From Chloroflexota bacterium (GTDB lineage: Bacteria > Chloroflexota > Anaerolineae > Anaerolineales > UBA4823), in the NCBI GenBank assembly GCA_029782365.1, contig JAKOUW010000096.1, forward strand, positions 186,001-250,000: DNA of 64,000 nucleotides. The letters are read 5' to 3'. Every line of letters begins with the position of its first letter. Positions within the stretch are counted from its first letter, which is position 1. The translations under genes and the position numbers were made by a program. The notes beneath the pieces were generated by a model. It had not been told where the DNA came from. It ran no database searches and saw only the letters and a program-made list of their open reading frames with translations. This document shows, piece by piece, positions 1 to 9,588 of this stretch.

Positions 1-1137
1 GGCCATCACCATCCAAAAGTGATCCGTGCCATCCAGGAACAGGCTGAAAAGCTGGCATTTGCTCATCCCGGAATGGCCACTGAACCGCGTGCAATGGCTG
101 GCAAAAAAATTGCCGAAATAACCCCAGGCAATCTCAAAAAAACTTTTTTCTGCCTGGGTGGTGCAGAAGCAAACGAAAATGCGATTAAAATCGCTCGATT
201 TTATACAGGTCGCCATAAGATCCTATCTCGTTATCGGTCTTACCACGGTGCAACTTTTGGTGCGATTGCATTAACTGGCGATTATCGCAGGTTAGCCGTT
301 GAACCAGCAATGCCCGGGGCGGTTCATTTTCTTGATCCTCATTGCTACCGTTGTCCTTTTGGTTGGACACGGGAGACGTGTCACCGCGAATGTATCAAGC
401 ATGTTGAAGAAGTTATTCAATACGAAGGGCCACAAACGATAGCGGCAATTATTATGGAAGGTGTCACGGGATCGAATGGGTTGATTGTGCCTCCCGATGA
501 TTATTGGCCGCGCATTCGGGAAATTTGTAATAAATATGGCATCCTGTTGATCAGTGATGAAGTCATGAGCGGTTGGGGCCGAACTGGTGAGTGGTTCGCG
601 GTGAACAATTGGAATGTTGTGCCAGATATCATCACAACAGCCAAAGGTATCACCTCGGGATATACGCCTTTGGGAGCGGTGATTGTCTCCGAAAAAATCG
701 CCGATTTTTTTGAGGACAAATATTTGTACTGCGGCTTAACATACAGCGCTCATCCCTTATGCCTGGCCGCGGCCGTAGCTACAATGGAAGTTTATGAAGA
801 AGATGGATTACTTGAAAATGCTCGTAAAGTGGGAAAATATCTTGGGCAACGACTTGAAGGTATGAAACAATCTCACCCGAGCATCGGTGATGTTCGCTAT
901 ATAGGCTTATTTTCGGCAATTGAGGTGGTAAAAAGTCGAGAAACTAAAGAACCCATGCCGATGGCTGAATTTGGTAAATACTTACGCGAACACGGGTTAT
1001 TTACTTTTATCTTCAATAATATTGTCTTTGTCGTTCCTCCATTGTGCATTACGGCGGATCAGCTTGATGAAGGGTTGTCCATCATCGAAGGTGCTTTGGC
1101 AATTACCGACGCTGAGGCCGTTGTCCTTGAAAAATAA
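1..1137 (+). CDS. Class-III aminotransferase (5' end outside window)
   Basis: PLP-dependent fold-type I omega-aminotransferase, cytoplasmic. The reading frame is open from base 1 and the first visible residues (GHHHPKVIRAIQEQ) belong to the conserved region before the cofactor site, so the N-terminus (roughly 60-80 residues by family comparison) lies upstream of the window. The GTG at 19 is therefore not the start. Visible landmarks are the SGAE-like stretch (GGAEANENAIKIAR), the cofactor Asp in LLISDEVMSGWGRTG, and the Schiff-base lysine in TTAKGIT (about residue 215 of the visible part). It sits 12 bp upstream of a CoA-acylating semialdehyde dehydrogenase. That suggests its product is a semialdehyde such as malonate semialdehyde from beta-alanine, or a related omega-amino acid product. 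Substrate (beta-alanine, taurine or other) cannot be fixed from sequence. Confidence 0.9.
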   Translation, partial: GHHHPKVIRAIQEQAEKLAFAHPGMATEPRAMAGKKIAEITPGNLKKTFFCLGGAEANENAIKIARFYTGRHKILSRYRSYHGATFGAIALTGDYRRLAVEPAMPGAVHFLDPHCYRCPFGWTRETCHRECIKHVEEVIQYEGPQTIAAIIMEGVTGSNGLIVPPDDYWPRIREICNKYGILLISDEVMSGWGRTGEWFAVNNWNVVPDIITTAKGITSGYTPLGAVIVSEKIADFFEDKYLYCGLTYSAHPLCLAAAVATMEVYEEDGLLENARKVGKYLGQRLEGMKQSHPSIGDVRYIGLFSAIEVVKSRETKEPMPMAEFGKYLREHGLFTFIFNNIVFVVPPLCITADQLDEGLSIIEGALAITDAEAVVLEK

Positions 1138-1149
1138 AAGGAAACAAAA

Positions 1150-2625
1150 ATGAGTGAAATGAAATTGTTCAATTACATCGCCAATCAATGGGTTGAATCA
1201 GCGTCGAGTGACTTTGTCGATGTGATTAATCCGGCATCAGGGGAAAGAATTGGGAAAACCCCTCTTTCCTCCAAGGAAGAGGTCGAAAGAGCTGTTAAGG
1301 CGGCTAAGGATGCTCTTCCTGTCTGGCGCAGGATTCCAGCCCAAGAACGAGTCCAGTTTTTATTCAAGTTGAAATTCCTATTAGAAAACAACCTCGAGGA
1401 TCTTTCGAAGATTATTACCAATGAATGTGGCAAAACCTATGAAGAAGCCAGAGCGGAAATGCGGCGGGCGATTGAAAATGTCGAGGTTGCCTGTGGCATA
1501 CCGATAATGTCCCAGGGGGTCATTTCTGAGGATATTGCACCTGGCATCGATGAAATCATGCTTCGCCAGCCGGTAGGTGTTTGCGCTGCGATTGCGCCAT
1601 TTAATTTTCCCGGGATGATTCCGTTTTGGTTCATGCCGTACGCCTTAGCATGTGGCAACACCTACATCGTAAAGCCATCCGAAAAAGTGCCTTTCACTAT
1701 GCAGAAGGTTTTTTCCCTGCTCGAGCAGTTAAATCTACCACCGGGTGTGGTGAACCTGATAAATGGCGCCAAGGATGCCGTAGATGCTTTATTGGATCAT
1801 CCGGATGTCCGTGCAATCTCATTTGTCGGCTCGACACCAATTGCGAAATACATTTATGCCCGTGGCGCCCAAAATGGGAAGCGTGTGCAAGCGCAAGGCG
1901 GAGCGAAAAATCCCGTCATCATCTTGCCAGATGCAGATATGGAGATGGCCACTCGGATTACTGCTGACAGTGCATTCGGTTGTGCAGGTCAACGCTGCCT
2001 GGCTACATCGGTAGCGATTACTGTGGGTGAAGCCCGTACCGAATTTGTCGAATCGATCTGTGAAGCGGCTTCAAGCCGTATCGTTGGATATGGTCTTGAT
2101 CAAGGAGTTCAAATGGGTCCGGTCATTTCAGCGCAGAGTAAAACGAAGATTGAAAGTCTGATTTCTGCAGGCGTTTCCGATGGAGCAGGCATTCCAGTCG
2201 ATGGTCGCGGCGTGACGATAAAAAATTACGAAAAAGGTTCGTTCGTTCGCCCAACAATTCTGCTGGATGTCGCTCCTGCCAGTGAGATCGCCAGAACGGA
2301 AATCTTCGGCCCTGTTTTGAGCTTAATGCACGTACAATCGATCGACCAGGCAATTGAGCTAGTCAATTCAGGCCAATATGGCAACCAGGCGAGCTTGTTT
2401 ACCAGTAGTGGTAATGCCGCTCGAAGATTCCGTTATGAAGCTGACGCTGGAAATGTTGGCATTAATATTGGGGTGGCTGCTCCGATGGCTTTCTTCCCGT
2501 TCAGTGGCTGGAAAGATAGCTTTTTTGGAGATTTACATGGCCAGAGCATGGATGCGGTTGAATTCTTCACCCAAAAGAAAGTGGTTGTAGAACGCTGGCC
2601 GCGAGAATGGTCTAGAAAATTTTGA
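1150..2625 (+). CDS. mmsA: CoA-acylating (methyl)malonate-semialdehyde dehydrogenase
   Basis: An aldehyde dehydrogenase superfamily member of 491 residues, the usual length of the MmsA/IolA branch. These enzymes convert malonate or methylmalonate semialdehyde plus CoA and NAD+ to acetyl-CoA or propionyl-CoA, CO2 and NADH. The nucleotide-binding stretch ([15 protein letters not shown]) and the catalytic cysteine in CAGQRCLA (Cys283) are present. The segment QAQGGAKNP, where ordinary aldehyde dehydrogenases carry the general-base Glu region, fits the CoA-dependent branch. A purine-rich site (AAAAGGAAAC) precedes the ATG. It follows the first aminotransferase by 12 bp and precedes the putrescine aminotransferase, so it probably drains semialdehydes from transamination. 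Specificity for malonate versus methylmalonate semialdehyde is inferred only. Confidence 0.88.
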   Translation: MSEMKLFNYIANQWVESASSDFVDVINPASGERIGKTPLSSKEEVERAVKAAKDALPVWRRIPAQERVQFLFKLKFLLENNLEDLSKIITNECGKTYEEARAEMRRAIENVEVACGIPIMSQGVISEDIAPGIDEIMLRQPVGVCAAIAPFNFPGMIPFWFMPYALACGNTYIVKPSEKVPFTMQKVFSLLEQLNLPPGVVNLINGAKDAVDALLDHPDVRAISFVGSTPIAKYIYARGAQNGKRVQAQGGAKNPVIILPDADMEMATRITADSAFGCAGQRCLATSVAITVGEARTEFVESICEAASSRIVGYGLDQGVQMGPVISAQSKTKIESLISAGVSDGAGIPVDGRGVTIKNYEKGSFVRPTILLDVAPASEIARTEIFGPVLSLMHVQSIDQAIELVNSGQYGNQASLFTSSGNAARRFRYEADAGNVGINIGVAAPMAFFPFSGWKDSFFGDLHGQSMDAVEFFTQKKVVVERWPREWSRKF

Positions 2626-2645
2626 ATACAATGTAGGAACATATC

Positions 2646-4007
2646 ATGTTGAAGAGTCTATCAAGTGCTGAGGAATATGCGAATAAGTGGCTCAATATTA
2701 TTCAAAAGAAAAAAGTCCAGATTGACGAAGCCAAGTGGATAATCGATGAAAGCAAATCCAACTTTGCCGAGCATTTCAATCGAGGTTGGCTAGATTACCG
2801 CAAGTCTGTTACAGAAGCTGGTGATTGGGCAGCGGTGGAGTGGACGGGTAAAGGAGCGATCTTTGAGGATGTTTTAGGTCGTAAGTATATCGATTTCCTG
2901 GGAGGATACGGAATGATGGACCTCGGATGGGTTCATCCAGATGTCGTTGCCGCCGTAAGCGCCCAATTGGAGCGTTCGCCAATGCCAAGCCAGGAATTGA
3001 TCGATCCCCTGCGTGGAGTATTGGCCCGCCTGATGGCCGAAATTACTCCAGGTGATTTGAAATACAGTTTTTTTGCCGCCAGTGGAACAGAATCGATCGA
3101 AGGCGCAATCAAACTCGCAAAGATGTACACTCACAAAAATGGCTTTATCGCTGGCATAAAAGCTTTTCATGGGAAAACCATGGGTTCGTTGTCAATGATG
3201 GGAAAATCAGATTACCGACTTCCGGTTGGCACATTGTATGGAGGACCGGTATATCATGTTCCGTTTGGAGACGCTGACGCGGTCGAACACCAGCTTGAAA
3301 TTTGTCAAAAAGTTGGCATCGATATCGCTGCTGTGTTATTTGAGCCTATCCAGGGAGAAGCTGGTGCCATCGTTCCTCCAGATGACTTTTGGCCTCGCAT
3401 TCGTGAAGTTACCCGGCATTATGGCGTCTTGCTCATTGCCGATGAAGTGCAAACCGGGCTGGGTAGAACGGGAAAATTGTGGGGTGTAAATCACTGGAAT
3501 GTCGTCCCAGATATTCTTTCCGTAGCGAAATCATTAGGAGGAGGCGTCATGCCCGTGAGCGCATTCTGCGCAAATGAAGAAATTTGGCAGGTGATGATGA
3601 GCCCTAATCCTTTCATTCACACGACAACGACTGGCGGAGGTGCATTGGCTTGCAGCGCAGCCATCGCCGCAATTCATGTAACATTGCGCGATCGTCTTTG
3701 GGAACAGGCAGCAGCTAAAGGCGATTATGTGATGAAGCATTTAAAGACCTTTGAAACCAATTACCCACAAATCATTAAAGCTGTCACGGGCAAAGGTCTC
3801 TTAATAGGTATGCATTTTCAGAACCCTGAAATCGGTTATAAAGTTGCTTCTGGACTTTTTAAACGCGGTGTCTTGGTTGCAGGCACATTGACGAGCGCTC
3901 AAACCATCCGAATTGAGCCACCTCTGGTAATTGGTTACGAGGAGTTGGATGAAGGATTGAATCGTTTAGCTGATTCGCTGGATGAAATTTCGAAGACTTT
4001 CGCATAG
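2646..4007 (+). CDS. patA: Putrescine aminotransferase-like class-III aminotransferase
   Basis: A 453-residue omega-aminotransferase with the long N-terminal extension typical of E. coli PatA/YgjG (about 459 residues). Colinear matches to that family by recall are strong: RGWLDYRKSVT, the SQELIDPLR stretch, YSFFAASGTESIEGAIKLAK, LIADEVQTGLGRTGKLW, the Schiff-base Lys295 in SVAKSLGGGVMP, HTTTTGGGALACSAA, and VLVAGTL with TIRIEPPLV near the C-terminus. PatA transfers an amino group from putrescine or cadaverine to 2-oxoglutarate, giving 4-aminobutanal or 5-aminopentanal. The next four genes encode a spermidine/putrescine-type importer (23 bp downstream), which fits this role well. Start ATG at 2646 follows TGTAGGAAC. 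Diamine specificity is supported by similarity plus context, not by a residue test. Confidence 0.9.
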   Translation: MLKSLSSAEEYANKWLNIIQKKKVQIDEAKWIIDESKSNFAEHFNRGWLDYRKSVTEAGDWAAVEWTGKGAIFEDVLGRKYIDFLGGYGMMDLGWVHPDVVAAVSAQLERSPMPSQELIDPLRGVLARLMAEITPGDLKYSFFAASGTESIEGAIKLAKMYTHKNGFIAGIKAFHGKTMGSLSMMGKSDYRLPVGTLYGGPVYHVPFGDADAVEHQLEICQKVGIDIAAVLFEPIQGEAGAIVPPDDFWPRIREVTRHYGVLLIADEVQTGLGRTGKLWGVNHWNVVPDILSVAKSLGGGVMPVSAFCANEEIWQVMMSPNPFIHTTTTGGGALACSAAIAAIHVTLRDRLWEQAAAKGDYVMKHLKTFETNYPQIIKAVTGKGLLIGMHFQNPEIGYKVASGLFKRGVLVAGTLTSAQTIRIEPPLVIGYEELDEGLNRLADSLDEISKTFA

Positions 4008-4030
4008 CTTAATTGGTGAGGAGAAGATAG

Positions 4031-5140
4031 ATGAGTGATTATGCTGTTGAACTTCGTGATGTTGTCAAGCGCTTCCATACCCCTGAGGGTGTCGAATTAG
4101 CTGCTGTTGATCACGTCAACCTTCAAATCAAGAATGGTGAATTTTTCTCGTTGCTTGGTTCCTCTGGTTGTGGTAAAACAACATCTTTGCGGATGATTGC
4201 AGGGTTTGAATGGCCAACGGAAGGGGAGGTTTTAATCGAAAACAATCCGATGGGCAGAAAACCTCCTTATCTCAGGCCAGTTAACACTGTGTTCCAGAGT
4301 TATGCCTTGTTTCAACACATGTCAGTGCAAGAAAATATTGCCTTCGGCCTGGAAATGAAAAAGGTTTCAAAAATTGAGATCGACCGGCGGGTCGGCGAAG
4401 CATTGGCAATGGTTAAATTAACCGGTATGGAAAAGCGAAAACCCCGGCAGCTTTCTGGTGGACAACAGCAGCGCGTGGCGTTAGCCAGAGCGTTAGTGAA
4501 CAGGCCTTCTGTTCTTCTTCTGGATGAGCCATTAGGCGCGTTGGATTTGAAGTTACGCAAAGAAATGCAGCTTGAATTGAAAGCGCTCCAACAAGAAGTT
4601 GGAATCACTTTCATTTATGTCACTCACGATCAAGAAGAAGCCTTGACGATGTCTGATCGGATTGCCGTTATGAGCCACGGCAAAGTTCTGCAAATGGCAT
4701 CTGCAGTTGAAATCTATGAGCGTCCTAACTGCCGATTTGTTGCAGATTTTATTGGTGAATCAAATTTCGTCACTGGCAAAATTATGTCAGTTGATGGTCA
4801 AATGGCAAACATATTTGTTCCTCAATTAAACGCAGAAATCAGCGGTATCAATGCAAGCAATTTAACCGCTGGACAGGAAGCGACTGTATCAATTCGACCA
4901 GAAAAAATCAGATTGTCACCAAATGCTGTGCTTAATCACAATTGCTTTGAAGGGAAAATAGTCGCGACCACATACATTGGCTCAGACACGCACATCTTTC
5001 TTGATGTGAATGGTTTACGCATGAAGGTTTGGGATCAAAATAAAATTTCCAGCCTCGATCCAAAAGCATATTACTATCAGGGCCAAAATGTGTGGGTGGT
5101 TCTGTTTCCTGAAAATACATTGATCCTCGAAAATAATTGA
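4031..5140 (+). CDS. potA: Polyamine ABC transporter ATPase
   Basis: ATP-hydrolysing subunit of a PotABCD-type importer, at the inner face of the membrane. In order: Walker A (GSSGCGKTT), Q-loop (NTVFQSYALF), signature (LSGGQQQRVALARAL), Walker B with D-loop (LLLDEPLGALDLKLR) and H-loop (YVTHDQEEAL). The C-terminal third (about residues 240-369) looks like the TOBE/OB regulatory region usual in PotA, MalK and UgpC; SIRPEKIRL is the typical TOBE entry. At 369 residues it is the normal length. Start ATG at 4031 is preceded by GGTGAGGAGAAG. It opens a tight four-gene transporter set, and the adjacent diamine aminotransferase supports polyamine rather than sugar as substrate. Confidence 0.95.
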   Translation: MSDYAVELRDVVKRFHTPEGVELAAVDHVNLQIKNGEFFSLLGSSGCGKTTSLRMIAGFEWPTEGEVLIENNPMGRKPPYLRPVNTVFQSYALFQHMSVQENIAFGLEMKKVSKIEIDRRVGEALAMVKLTGMEKRKPRQLSGGQQQRVALARALVNRPSVLLLDEPLGALDLKLRKEMQLELKALQQEVGITFIYVTHDQEEALTMSDRIAVMSHGKVLQMASAVEIYERPNCRFVADFIGESNFVTGKIMSVDGQMANIFVPQLNAEISGINASNLTAGQEATVSIRPEKIRLSPNAVLNHNCFEGKIVATTYIGSDTHIFLDVNGLRMKVWDQNKISSLDPKAYYYQGQNVWVVLFPENTLILENN

Positions 5141-5170
5141 ATTCACTTGTTTTTTTATTGAGGAGCTCCT

Positions 5171-6094
5171 ATGCTGAGAAAACTTCAGGAAAATAAAGGT
5201 ATACAGGGAACCTTGTTGGTTATTCCAACCTTGATTTTCATGGTTGGATTGTTAATCATCCCTCTAATTTTGACTTTAATAGTTAGTTTTGGAACCCGAG
5301 ATGCAGATGGCGGTGTCATATACTCGTTCAGCCTGCGAAATTATGCCCGGTTGTTAGGCTTCAGTACAGACTGTGCCAATGGCGCGCAAACCTGTTTTGA
5401 CACACTTTACCTGGAAATTGGTGGGCGATCCCTGGTCCTCGCCCTGCAAACGACTGTCCTGGTCATTCTTCTTGCATATCCTTTGGCTTATTTTATTGCG
5501 CGGGCTTCGCCAAAACGTCGGAATACTTTCCTATTCCTTGTTTTGGTACCTCTCTGGACGAATTTTGTAATCCGGGTGTATGCCTGGATGATGATGCTGC
5601 GAACGCAAGGCGTGATCAACGGCATTTTGGGATGGTTCGCAGCTTTGTTGCACTTGCCTTTTGAGCCACTAAATATGCTGTATACCCCTGGGGCGGTGTT
5701 GGTTGGCATGGTTTACGAATTCTTACCTTTCATGATATTACCAATTTACACCTCCCTCGAAAAGATTGAGAATTCACTTTATGAAGCGGCCGCTGACCTG
5801 GGTGCGAATCCATTTCGAACATTCTTACGCGTAACCCTACCGCTCTCTATGCCCGGCATGGTTGCCGGGACAATTCTCGTTTTTATTCCTGTCATGGGTA
5901 CATTCATCGTTTCAGATATTCTTGGGGGTCGCCAGGTTATTTTGATAGGCAATTTAATTCAAAACCAATTTCTGAGTGCTCGCGATCCAACATTCGGCTC
6001 TGCGGCTTCGTTGATCTTAATGATACTGACTTTGATTGTCACGTATTTTTACACACGAAAATTTGGATTTGGCGAGGAGATCATTGCTGTATGA
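5171..6094 (+). CDS. potB: Polyamine ABC transporter permease PotB-like
   Basis: Integral membrane subunit of 307 residues with about six membrane segments; the first is near residues 15-37. The cytoplasmic EAA coupling loop is clear ([25 protein letters not shown]), which docks on the ATPase. The hydrophilic insert after the first helix, including [10 protein letters not shown], looks extracytoplasmic. Start ATG at 5171 follows a good ribosome site (TTGAGGAG). Its stop overlaps the start of the next permease by 4 bp (ATGA), which implies translational coupling. PotB and PotC form the heterodimeric pore. Confidence 0.92.
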   Translation: MLRKLQENKGIQGTLLVIPTLIFMVGLLIIPLILTLIVSFGTRDADGGVIYSFSLRNYARLLGFSTDCANGAQTCFDTLYLEIGGRSLVLALQTTVLVILLAYPLAYFIARASPKRRNTFLFLVLVPLWTNFVIRVYAWMMMLRTQGVINGILGWFAALLHLPFEPLNMLYTPGAVLVGMVYEFLPFMILPIYTSLEKIENSLYEAAADLGANPFRTFLRVTLPLSMPGMVAGTILVFIPVMGTFIVSDILGGRQVILIGNLIQNQFLSARDPTFGSAASLILMILTLIVTYFYTRKFGFGEEIIAV

Positions 6095-6972
6095 ATCCAC
6101 ATCGCCGTTCGCCTTTTATCTTGCTGGCTACAATCCTGGTGTATATTTTCCTTTATGCTCCCATCGTAGTCCTGGTGGTATATTCTTTCAATGCTTCGCG
6201 CACCAATGTTTTGTTTGAAGGTTTTATCACCAAATTCGGACCTGTTGAAACGGTTGATGGAAACATTGTACAAAGTCCCTGCGGTCCTTTTCATTGGTTC
6301 TGCGATTTAATGAAGAACAAGGAAGTAATGAGCGCTGCAGGAAATACACTCACGATTGCATTTATTTCTACGATTACTTCGGTGATTGTGGGCACTTTGG
6401 CGGCGCTGGCTTTACAGCGTTATGACTTTCGGTTGAAGTCCTTTTCTCAAGTAGCCCTTTATATCCCTATCGTGATCCCAGAGATTGTTATGGGCATCGG
6501 GATACTTGTTTTGTTCAGCCAATTGTTTTCTTTTCTCAATTCGAGTTTAAACCTTACTGGGGACAGCCGGCTGGCTTTGGGACTGGGCACAGTGATTGTT
6601 TCACATATATCTTTCAGCGTACCTTTTGTCACATTGGTTGTTCAGGCTCGTTTGCAAGGTTTTGATAAATCCTTCGAGGAAGCGGCAATGGATTTAGGCG
6701 CAAATGAGTTGGTAACTTTCTGGCGGGTGACTTTGCCGATGTTACTGCCTGGGATTGTCTCAGGTGGTTTGTTGGCTTTTACATTGTCTTTGGATGATTT
6801 TGTAATCACTTTCTTTACCAACGGCCCTGGTTCGACCACATTGCCCATCTATGTTTATGGTCTATTAAGAAGGATTATCACACCTCAGGTTAACGCTCTT
6901 TCTACAGTGTGGATTTTAATCATCCTTCTTGCAGTTTTGTTCTTACAAAGATTGCAGAGTCGTGAAACATAA
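6091..6972 (+). CDS. potC: Polyamine ABC transporter permease PotC-like
   Basis: Second integral membrane subunit (293 residues). It has an N-terminal helix near residues 9-32 followed by several more, and the EAA loop [27 protein letters not shown]. The sequence [20 protein letters not shown] is characteristic of the PotC branch. It overlaps potB by 4 bp and is followed by a short perfect stem-loop before the binding-protein gene. That layout commonly lets the binding protein be made in excess of the pore. Confidence 0.92.
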   Translation: MNPHRRSPFILLATILVYIFLYAPIVVLVVYSFNASRTNVLFEGFITKFGPVETVDGNIVQSPCGPFHWFCDLMKNKEVMSAAGNTLTIAFISTITSVIVGTLAALALQRYDFRLKSFSQVALYIPIVIPEIVMGIGILVLFSQLFSFLNSSLNLTGDSRLALGLGTVIVSHISFSVPFVTLVVQARLQGFDKSFEEAAMDLGANELVTFWRVTLPMLLPGIVSGGLLAFTLSLDDFVITFFTNGPGSTTLPIYVYGLLRRIITPQVNALSTVWILIILLAVLFLQRLQSRET

Positions 6973-6982
6973 TCTGTGAGGA

Positions 6983-7001
6983 CATGGCATCTCATGCCAT
7001 G
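6983..7001 (+). repeat. Intercistronic stem-loop potC-potD
   Basis: Perfect inverted repeat CATGGCAT-CTC-ATGCCATG (8 bp arms, 3-nt loop) between the potC stop and the potD ribosome site. No U-run follows, so it is not a classical terminator. A processing or mRNA-stability element that raises potD expression is the likely role, by analogy with other binding-protein operons. The role is inferred. Confidence 0.6.
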
Positions 7002-7029
7002 ATAACAAGTGAACCAAAAAGGAGAAGAT

Positions 7030-8235
7030 ATGAAAAAACAACCATTTCAACTAGTGCTTTCGGTGGTAATAATGCTGGCCATGCTCCTCAGTGCATGCAG
7101 CCAGGCGACTAATTCACCATCCAGCCCATCGCCAGCAACCCAATCGAGCCAGCCTACGTCCACCACGGCGGCCGCACAGCCAGCATCCTCGGGTAAAAAA
7201 TCATCATCAGGCTTTGATTGTCCTGTCCCCCAGAACAAATTCGAAGTCACCTCAAAGGAACTAAATCTCTTTGTGTGGACTGAATATATCCCTCAGGATA
7301 TGATCGACTGCTTCGAGGCGATTTATGGAATCAAAGTAAATAAGGATGAGTATTCGGCCAACGAAGAAATGTATGCCAAGTTATCTGCAGGCGGCTCCGC
7401 ATACGATCTCGTGCAGCCCACAGATTATATCGTGAGCCTGATGATCCGCCAAAACCTTATTCAGAAATTGGACAAAACCAAATTACCAATAATGAGCAAT
7501 TTCGATTCCAATTATCTGAATCTATCATTTGATCCTGGTAATGATTATACGCTGCCTTACCAGGCAGGAACTGACGCGATTGTTTACAACGCAGATAAAG
7601 TGGCTAACCCACCAACTTCCTGGCAAGATCTTTGGAAGCCAGAATATGCTGGGAAAATGGTTTTCCTGGATGACTCCCGTGCTGTTATTGGATTCACCTT
7701 GCTTACACTGGGTTTTGATGTCAACACAAAGGATCCGTCACAACTTGACCAGGCAAAAACGAAATTAGCGGAATTGGTAAAGAATGTCAAGCTCTTTGAC
7801 AGCGACAGTCCCAAAACTGCTCTGATTGCCGGTGATGTTGATTTAGGGATGACCTGGACAGGCGAGGCGGTGTTAGCTCAACGGGAGAAACCTTCAATCA
7901 AGTATGTCTATCCATCTGAAGGAGCGATCATCTGGCAGGATAACTGGGCAATACCAGCATCGGCTTCTCACCTGGATGCAGCCTATGCCTGGTTAAACTA
8001 TACAATGCAGGGTGACCTCTTCTGGTTAATGCTGAAAGAATTTCCCTATACCAACCCCAATAAGGCAGCATTGGATTATGCCCAATCCGCCCAACCAGAC
8101 TTGTATAAGCAATATATTGATTCACCAATCACGAACACACCTTCGGATATTCTCAAGAAGGGTCATCGTATCGATGATGTTGGCGATGCAACACCTTTGT
8201 ATGACAAGATTTGGACAGAAGTAAAAGGTAATTAA
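7030..8235 (+). CDS. potD: Polyamine-binding lipoprotein PotD-like
   Basis: Periplasmic-type solute-binding protein tethered as a lipoprotein. The ATG at 7030 is chosen because AAGGAGAAG lies just upstream and the signal peptide starts there; an in-frame start at 7009 has no ribosome site. The signal peptide ends at the lipobox LLSAC (Cys23), followed by a Ser/Thr/Pro/Ala-rich linker of roughly 40 residues and then the binding domain beginning near KELNLFVWTEYIPQDMIDCF. Features of the PotD/PotF group include WTEYIP, DLVQPTDYIV and the GMTWTGEAVLAQ region. It completes PotABCD. At about 401 residues it is longer than E. coli PotD because of the linker. Confidence 0.92.
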   Translation: MKKQPFQLVLSVVIMLAMLLSACSQATNSPSSPSPATQSSQPTSTTAAAQPASSGKKSSSGFDCPVPQNKFEVTSKELNLFVWTEYIPQDMIDCFEAIYGIKVNKDEYSANEEMYAKLSAGGSAYDLVQPTDYIVSLMIRQNLIQKLDKTKLPIMSNFDSNYLNLSFDPGNDYTLPYQAGTDAIVYNADKVANPPTSWQDLWKPEYAGKMVFLDDSRAVIGFTLLTLGFDVNTKDPSQLDQAKTKLAELVKNVKLFDSDSPKTALIAGDVDLGMTWTGEAVLAQREKPSIKYVYPSEGAIIWQDNWAIPASASHLDAAYAWLNYTMQGDLFWLMLKEFPYTNPNKAALDYAQSAQPDLYKQYIDSPITNTPSDILKKGHRIDDVGDATPLYDKIWTEVKGN

Positions 8236-8244
8236 CAATTAGTC

Positions 8245-8279
8245 GCCAGCGGTTGGCTTTTATTGAGCCAGCCGCTGGC
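8245..8279 (+). repeat. Strong intercistronic hairpin after potD
   Basis: GCCAGCGGTTGGCT and AGCCAGCCGCTGGC form a 14-bp stem (one G-U pair) around a 7-nt loop, TTTATTG. It starts 9 nt after the potD stop and ends just ahead of the next ribosome site. There is no U-tract, so transcription probably continues. It may protect the potD message from 3' exonucleases or lower expression of the downstream genes. Confidence 0.65.
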
Positions 8280-8291
8280 AGGGAGTATTTT

Positions 8292-9497
8292 ATGAAAGTA
8301 TTGTTAGTTGGGGTTGGTGGGGTTGGTGAAGCAATCGCGGTTATCGCGAGTCGCAGACCCTGGTTGGAGAAACTTGTTTTAGCCGATTACAATCTGGCGC
8401 GGGCTCGAGAAGTCCAGGGAAAATTGGGTGATGGTGAACGCTTCCCTGTAGAATTTTTGGACGCCAGCGATCAATCAATGATTGAAGGGTTAGCGAAAAA
8501 ATATCAAGTCGATTTAATAATGAATAGCGTTGACCCGATTTTCAATGTGCCAATTTTTGACGCGGCCTATAATGCTGGGTGCAGTTACATGGATATGGCA
8601 ATGACACTTTCAGAACCACATCCAACAGACCCATTTCATAAGCCAGGGATCAAATTGGGTGATTATCAATTTGAGCGATCAGACGCCTGGCGTGCCAAAG
8701 GTTTACTTGCATTATTAGGTTTAGGCGTTGAGCCGGGCATGGTGGATGTGTTTGCTCGGTACGCGCAGGATTTCCTTTTCGATGAAATTGACGAAATGGG
8801 TGTTCGCGACGGAGCGAATCTTGAGGTGCGAGGGTTTGAATTTGCACCGAACTTTTCCATTTGGACGACAATCGAGGAGTGCCTGAATCCACCTTTAATT
8901 TGGGAAACGGGTAAAGGTTGGTTTACAACAGAACCTTTCTCCGAGCCTGAGGTGTTTCTTTTTCCTGAAGGTATTGGGCCAGTTGAATGTGTGAATGTGG
9001 AGCATGAAGAAGTCGTTCTAATGCCGCGTTGGATAAAAACTGGTCGGGTGACTTTTAAATACGGTCTGGGAAATCAATTTATCTCTGTCCTAAAAACTTT
9101 AAAAATGCTTGGCCTCGATAAAAAAGAGAAAATTTCGGTGAAAGGCGTGCAGGTTGCGCCCAGGGATGTAGTAGCGGCATGTCTTCCTGATCCCGCACAC
9201 CTTGGGGATCGAATGTTCGGAAAAACTTGTGCCGGATTGTGGGTGAAAGGTAAAAAACATGGAGCACCACGGCAAGTGTACATGTATCAAGTGGCTGACA
9301 ATCAAGAAATCATGGCAGGCTTGGGCTGCCAGGCAGTAGTAGCACAAACAGCATTTAATGCTGTGATTGGTTGGGATTTGTTGGAGCATGGAATCTGGCA
9401 GGGATCAGGTTGTTTAGGACCGGAAACATTCGATCCAGTACCTTTCATGGAACGAATGGTTGACTATGGTTTTCCTTACAAGATCATTGAAATGTGA
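8292..9497 (+). CDS. Saccharopine dehydrogenase-family oxidoreductase
   Basis: About 401 residues from the ATG at 8292, which is preceded by GGGAG. An in-frame start at 8253 lies inside the hairpin and is unlikely. The N-terminus is a Rossmann nucleotide-binding fold (VLLVGVGGVGEAIA), and VDLIMNSVDP, YMDMAMT and a GVEPGMVDVFARYA segment are typical of the saccharopine dehydrogenase/homospermidine synthase/lysine dehydrogenase superfamily. Members make or break C-N bonds of secondary amines, or oxidise lysine, with NAD(P). Within a polyamine uptake and transamination operon it could act on a polyamine, a lysine derivative or a Schiff-base adduct. The exact reaction is unknown. Confidence 0.8.
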   Translation: MKVLLVGVGGVGEAIAVIASRRPWLEKLVLADYNLARAREVQGKLGDGERFPVEFLDASDQSMIEGLAKKYQVDLIMNSVDPIFNVPIFDAAYNAGCSYMDMAMTLSEPHPTDPFHKPGIKLGDYQFERSDAWRAKGLLALLGLGVEPGMVDVFARYAQDFLFDEIDEMGVRDGANLEVRGFEFAPNFSIWTTIEECLNPPLIWETGKGWFTTEPFSEPEVFLFPEGIGPVECVNVEHEEVVLMPRWIKTGRVTFKYGLGNQFISVLKTLKMLGLDKKEKISVKGVQVAPRDVVAACLPDPAHLGDRMFGKTCAGLWVKGKKHGAPRQVYMYQVADNQEIMAGLGCQAVVAQTAFNAVIGWDLLEHGIWQGSGCLGPETFDPVPFMERMVDYGFPYKIIEM

Positions 9498-9534
9498 TTG
9501 TGGATCGAAATCGAGCAATACAGATCTAAAATAG

Positions 9535-9540
9535 TATAAT
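9535..9540 (+). promoter_or_regulatory. Possible internal -10 box before AOR gene
   Basis: A perfect TATAAT lies 48 nt upstream of the aldehyde ferredoxin oxidoreductase start, in the only sizeable gap (about 90 bp) of this operon. No good -35 is seen at 16-18 nt spacing, so the evidence is the -10 hexamer and its location. Confidence 0.35.
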
Positions 9541-9588
9541 CATAATTGAATTACGCACAGTGCAAACTACACGAAAGGAAGGGCTGTC

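Noticed and set aside
19..19. GTG at 19 as the true start of the first aminotransferase
   Set aside because: The frame is open to base 1 and encodes conserved family residues before the GTG, so the gene is cut by the window edge.
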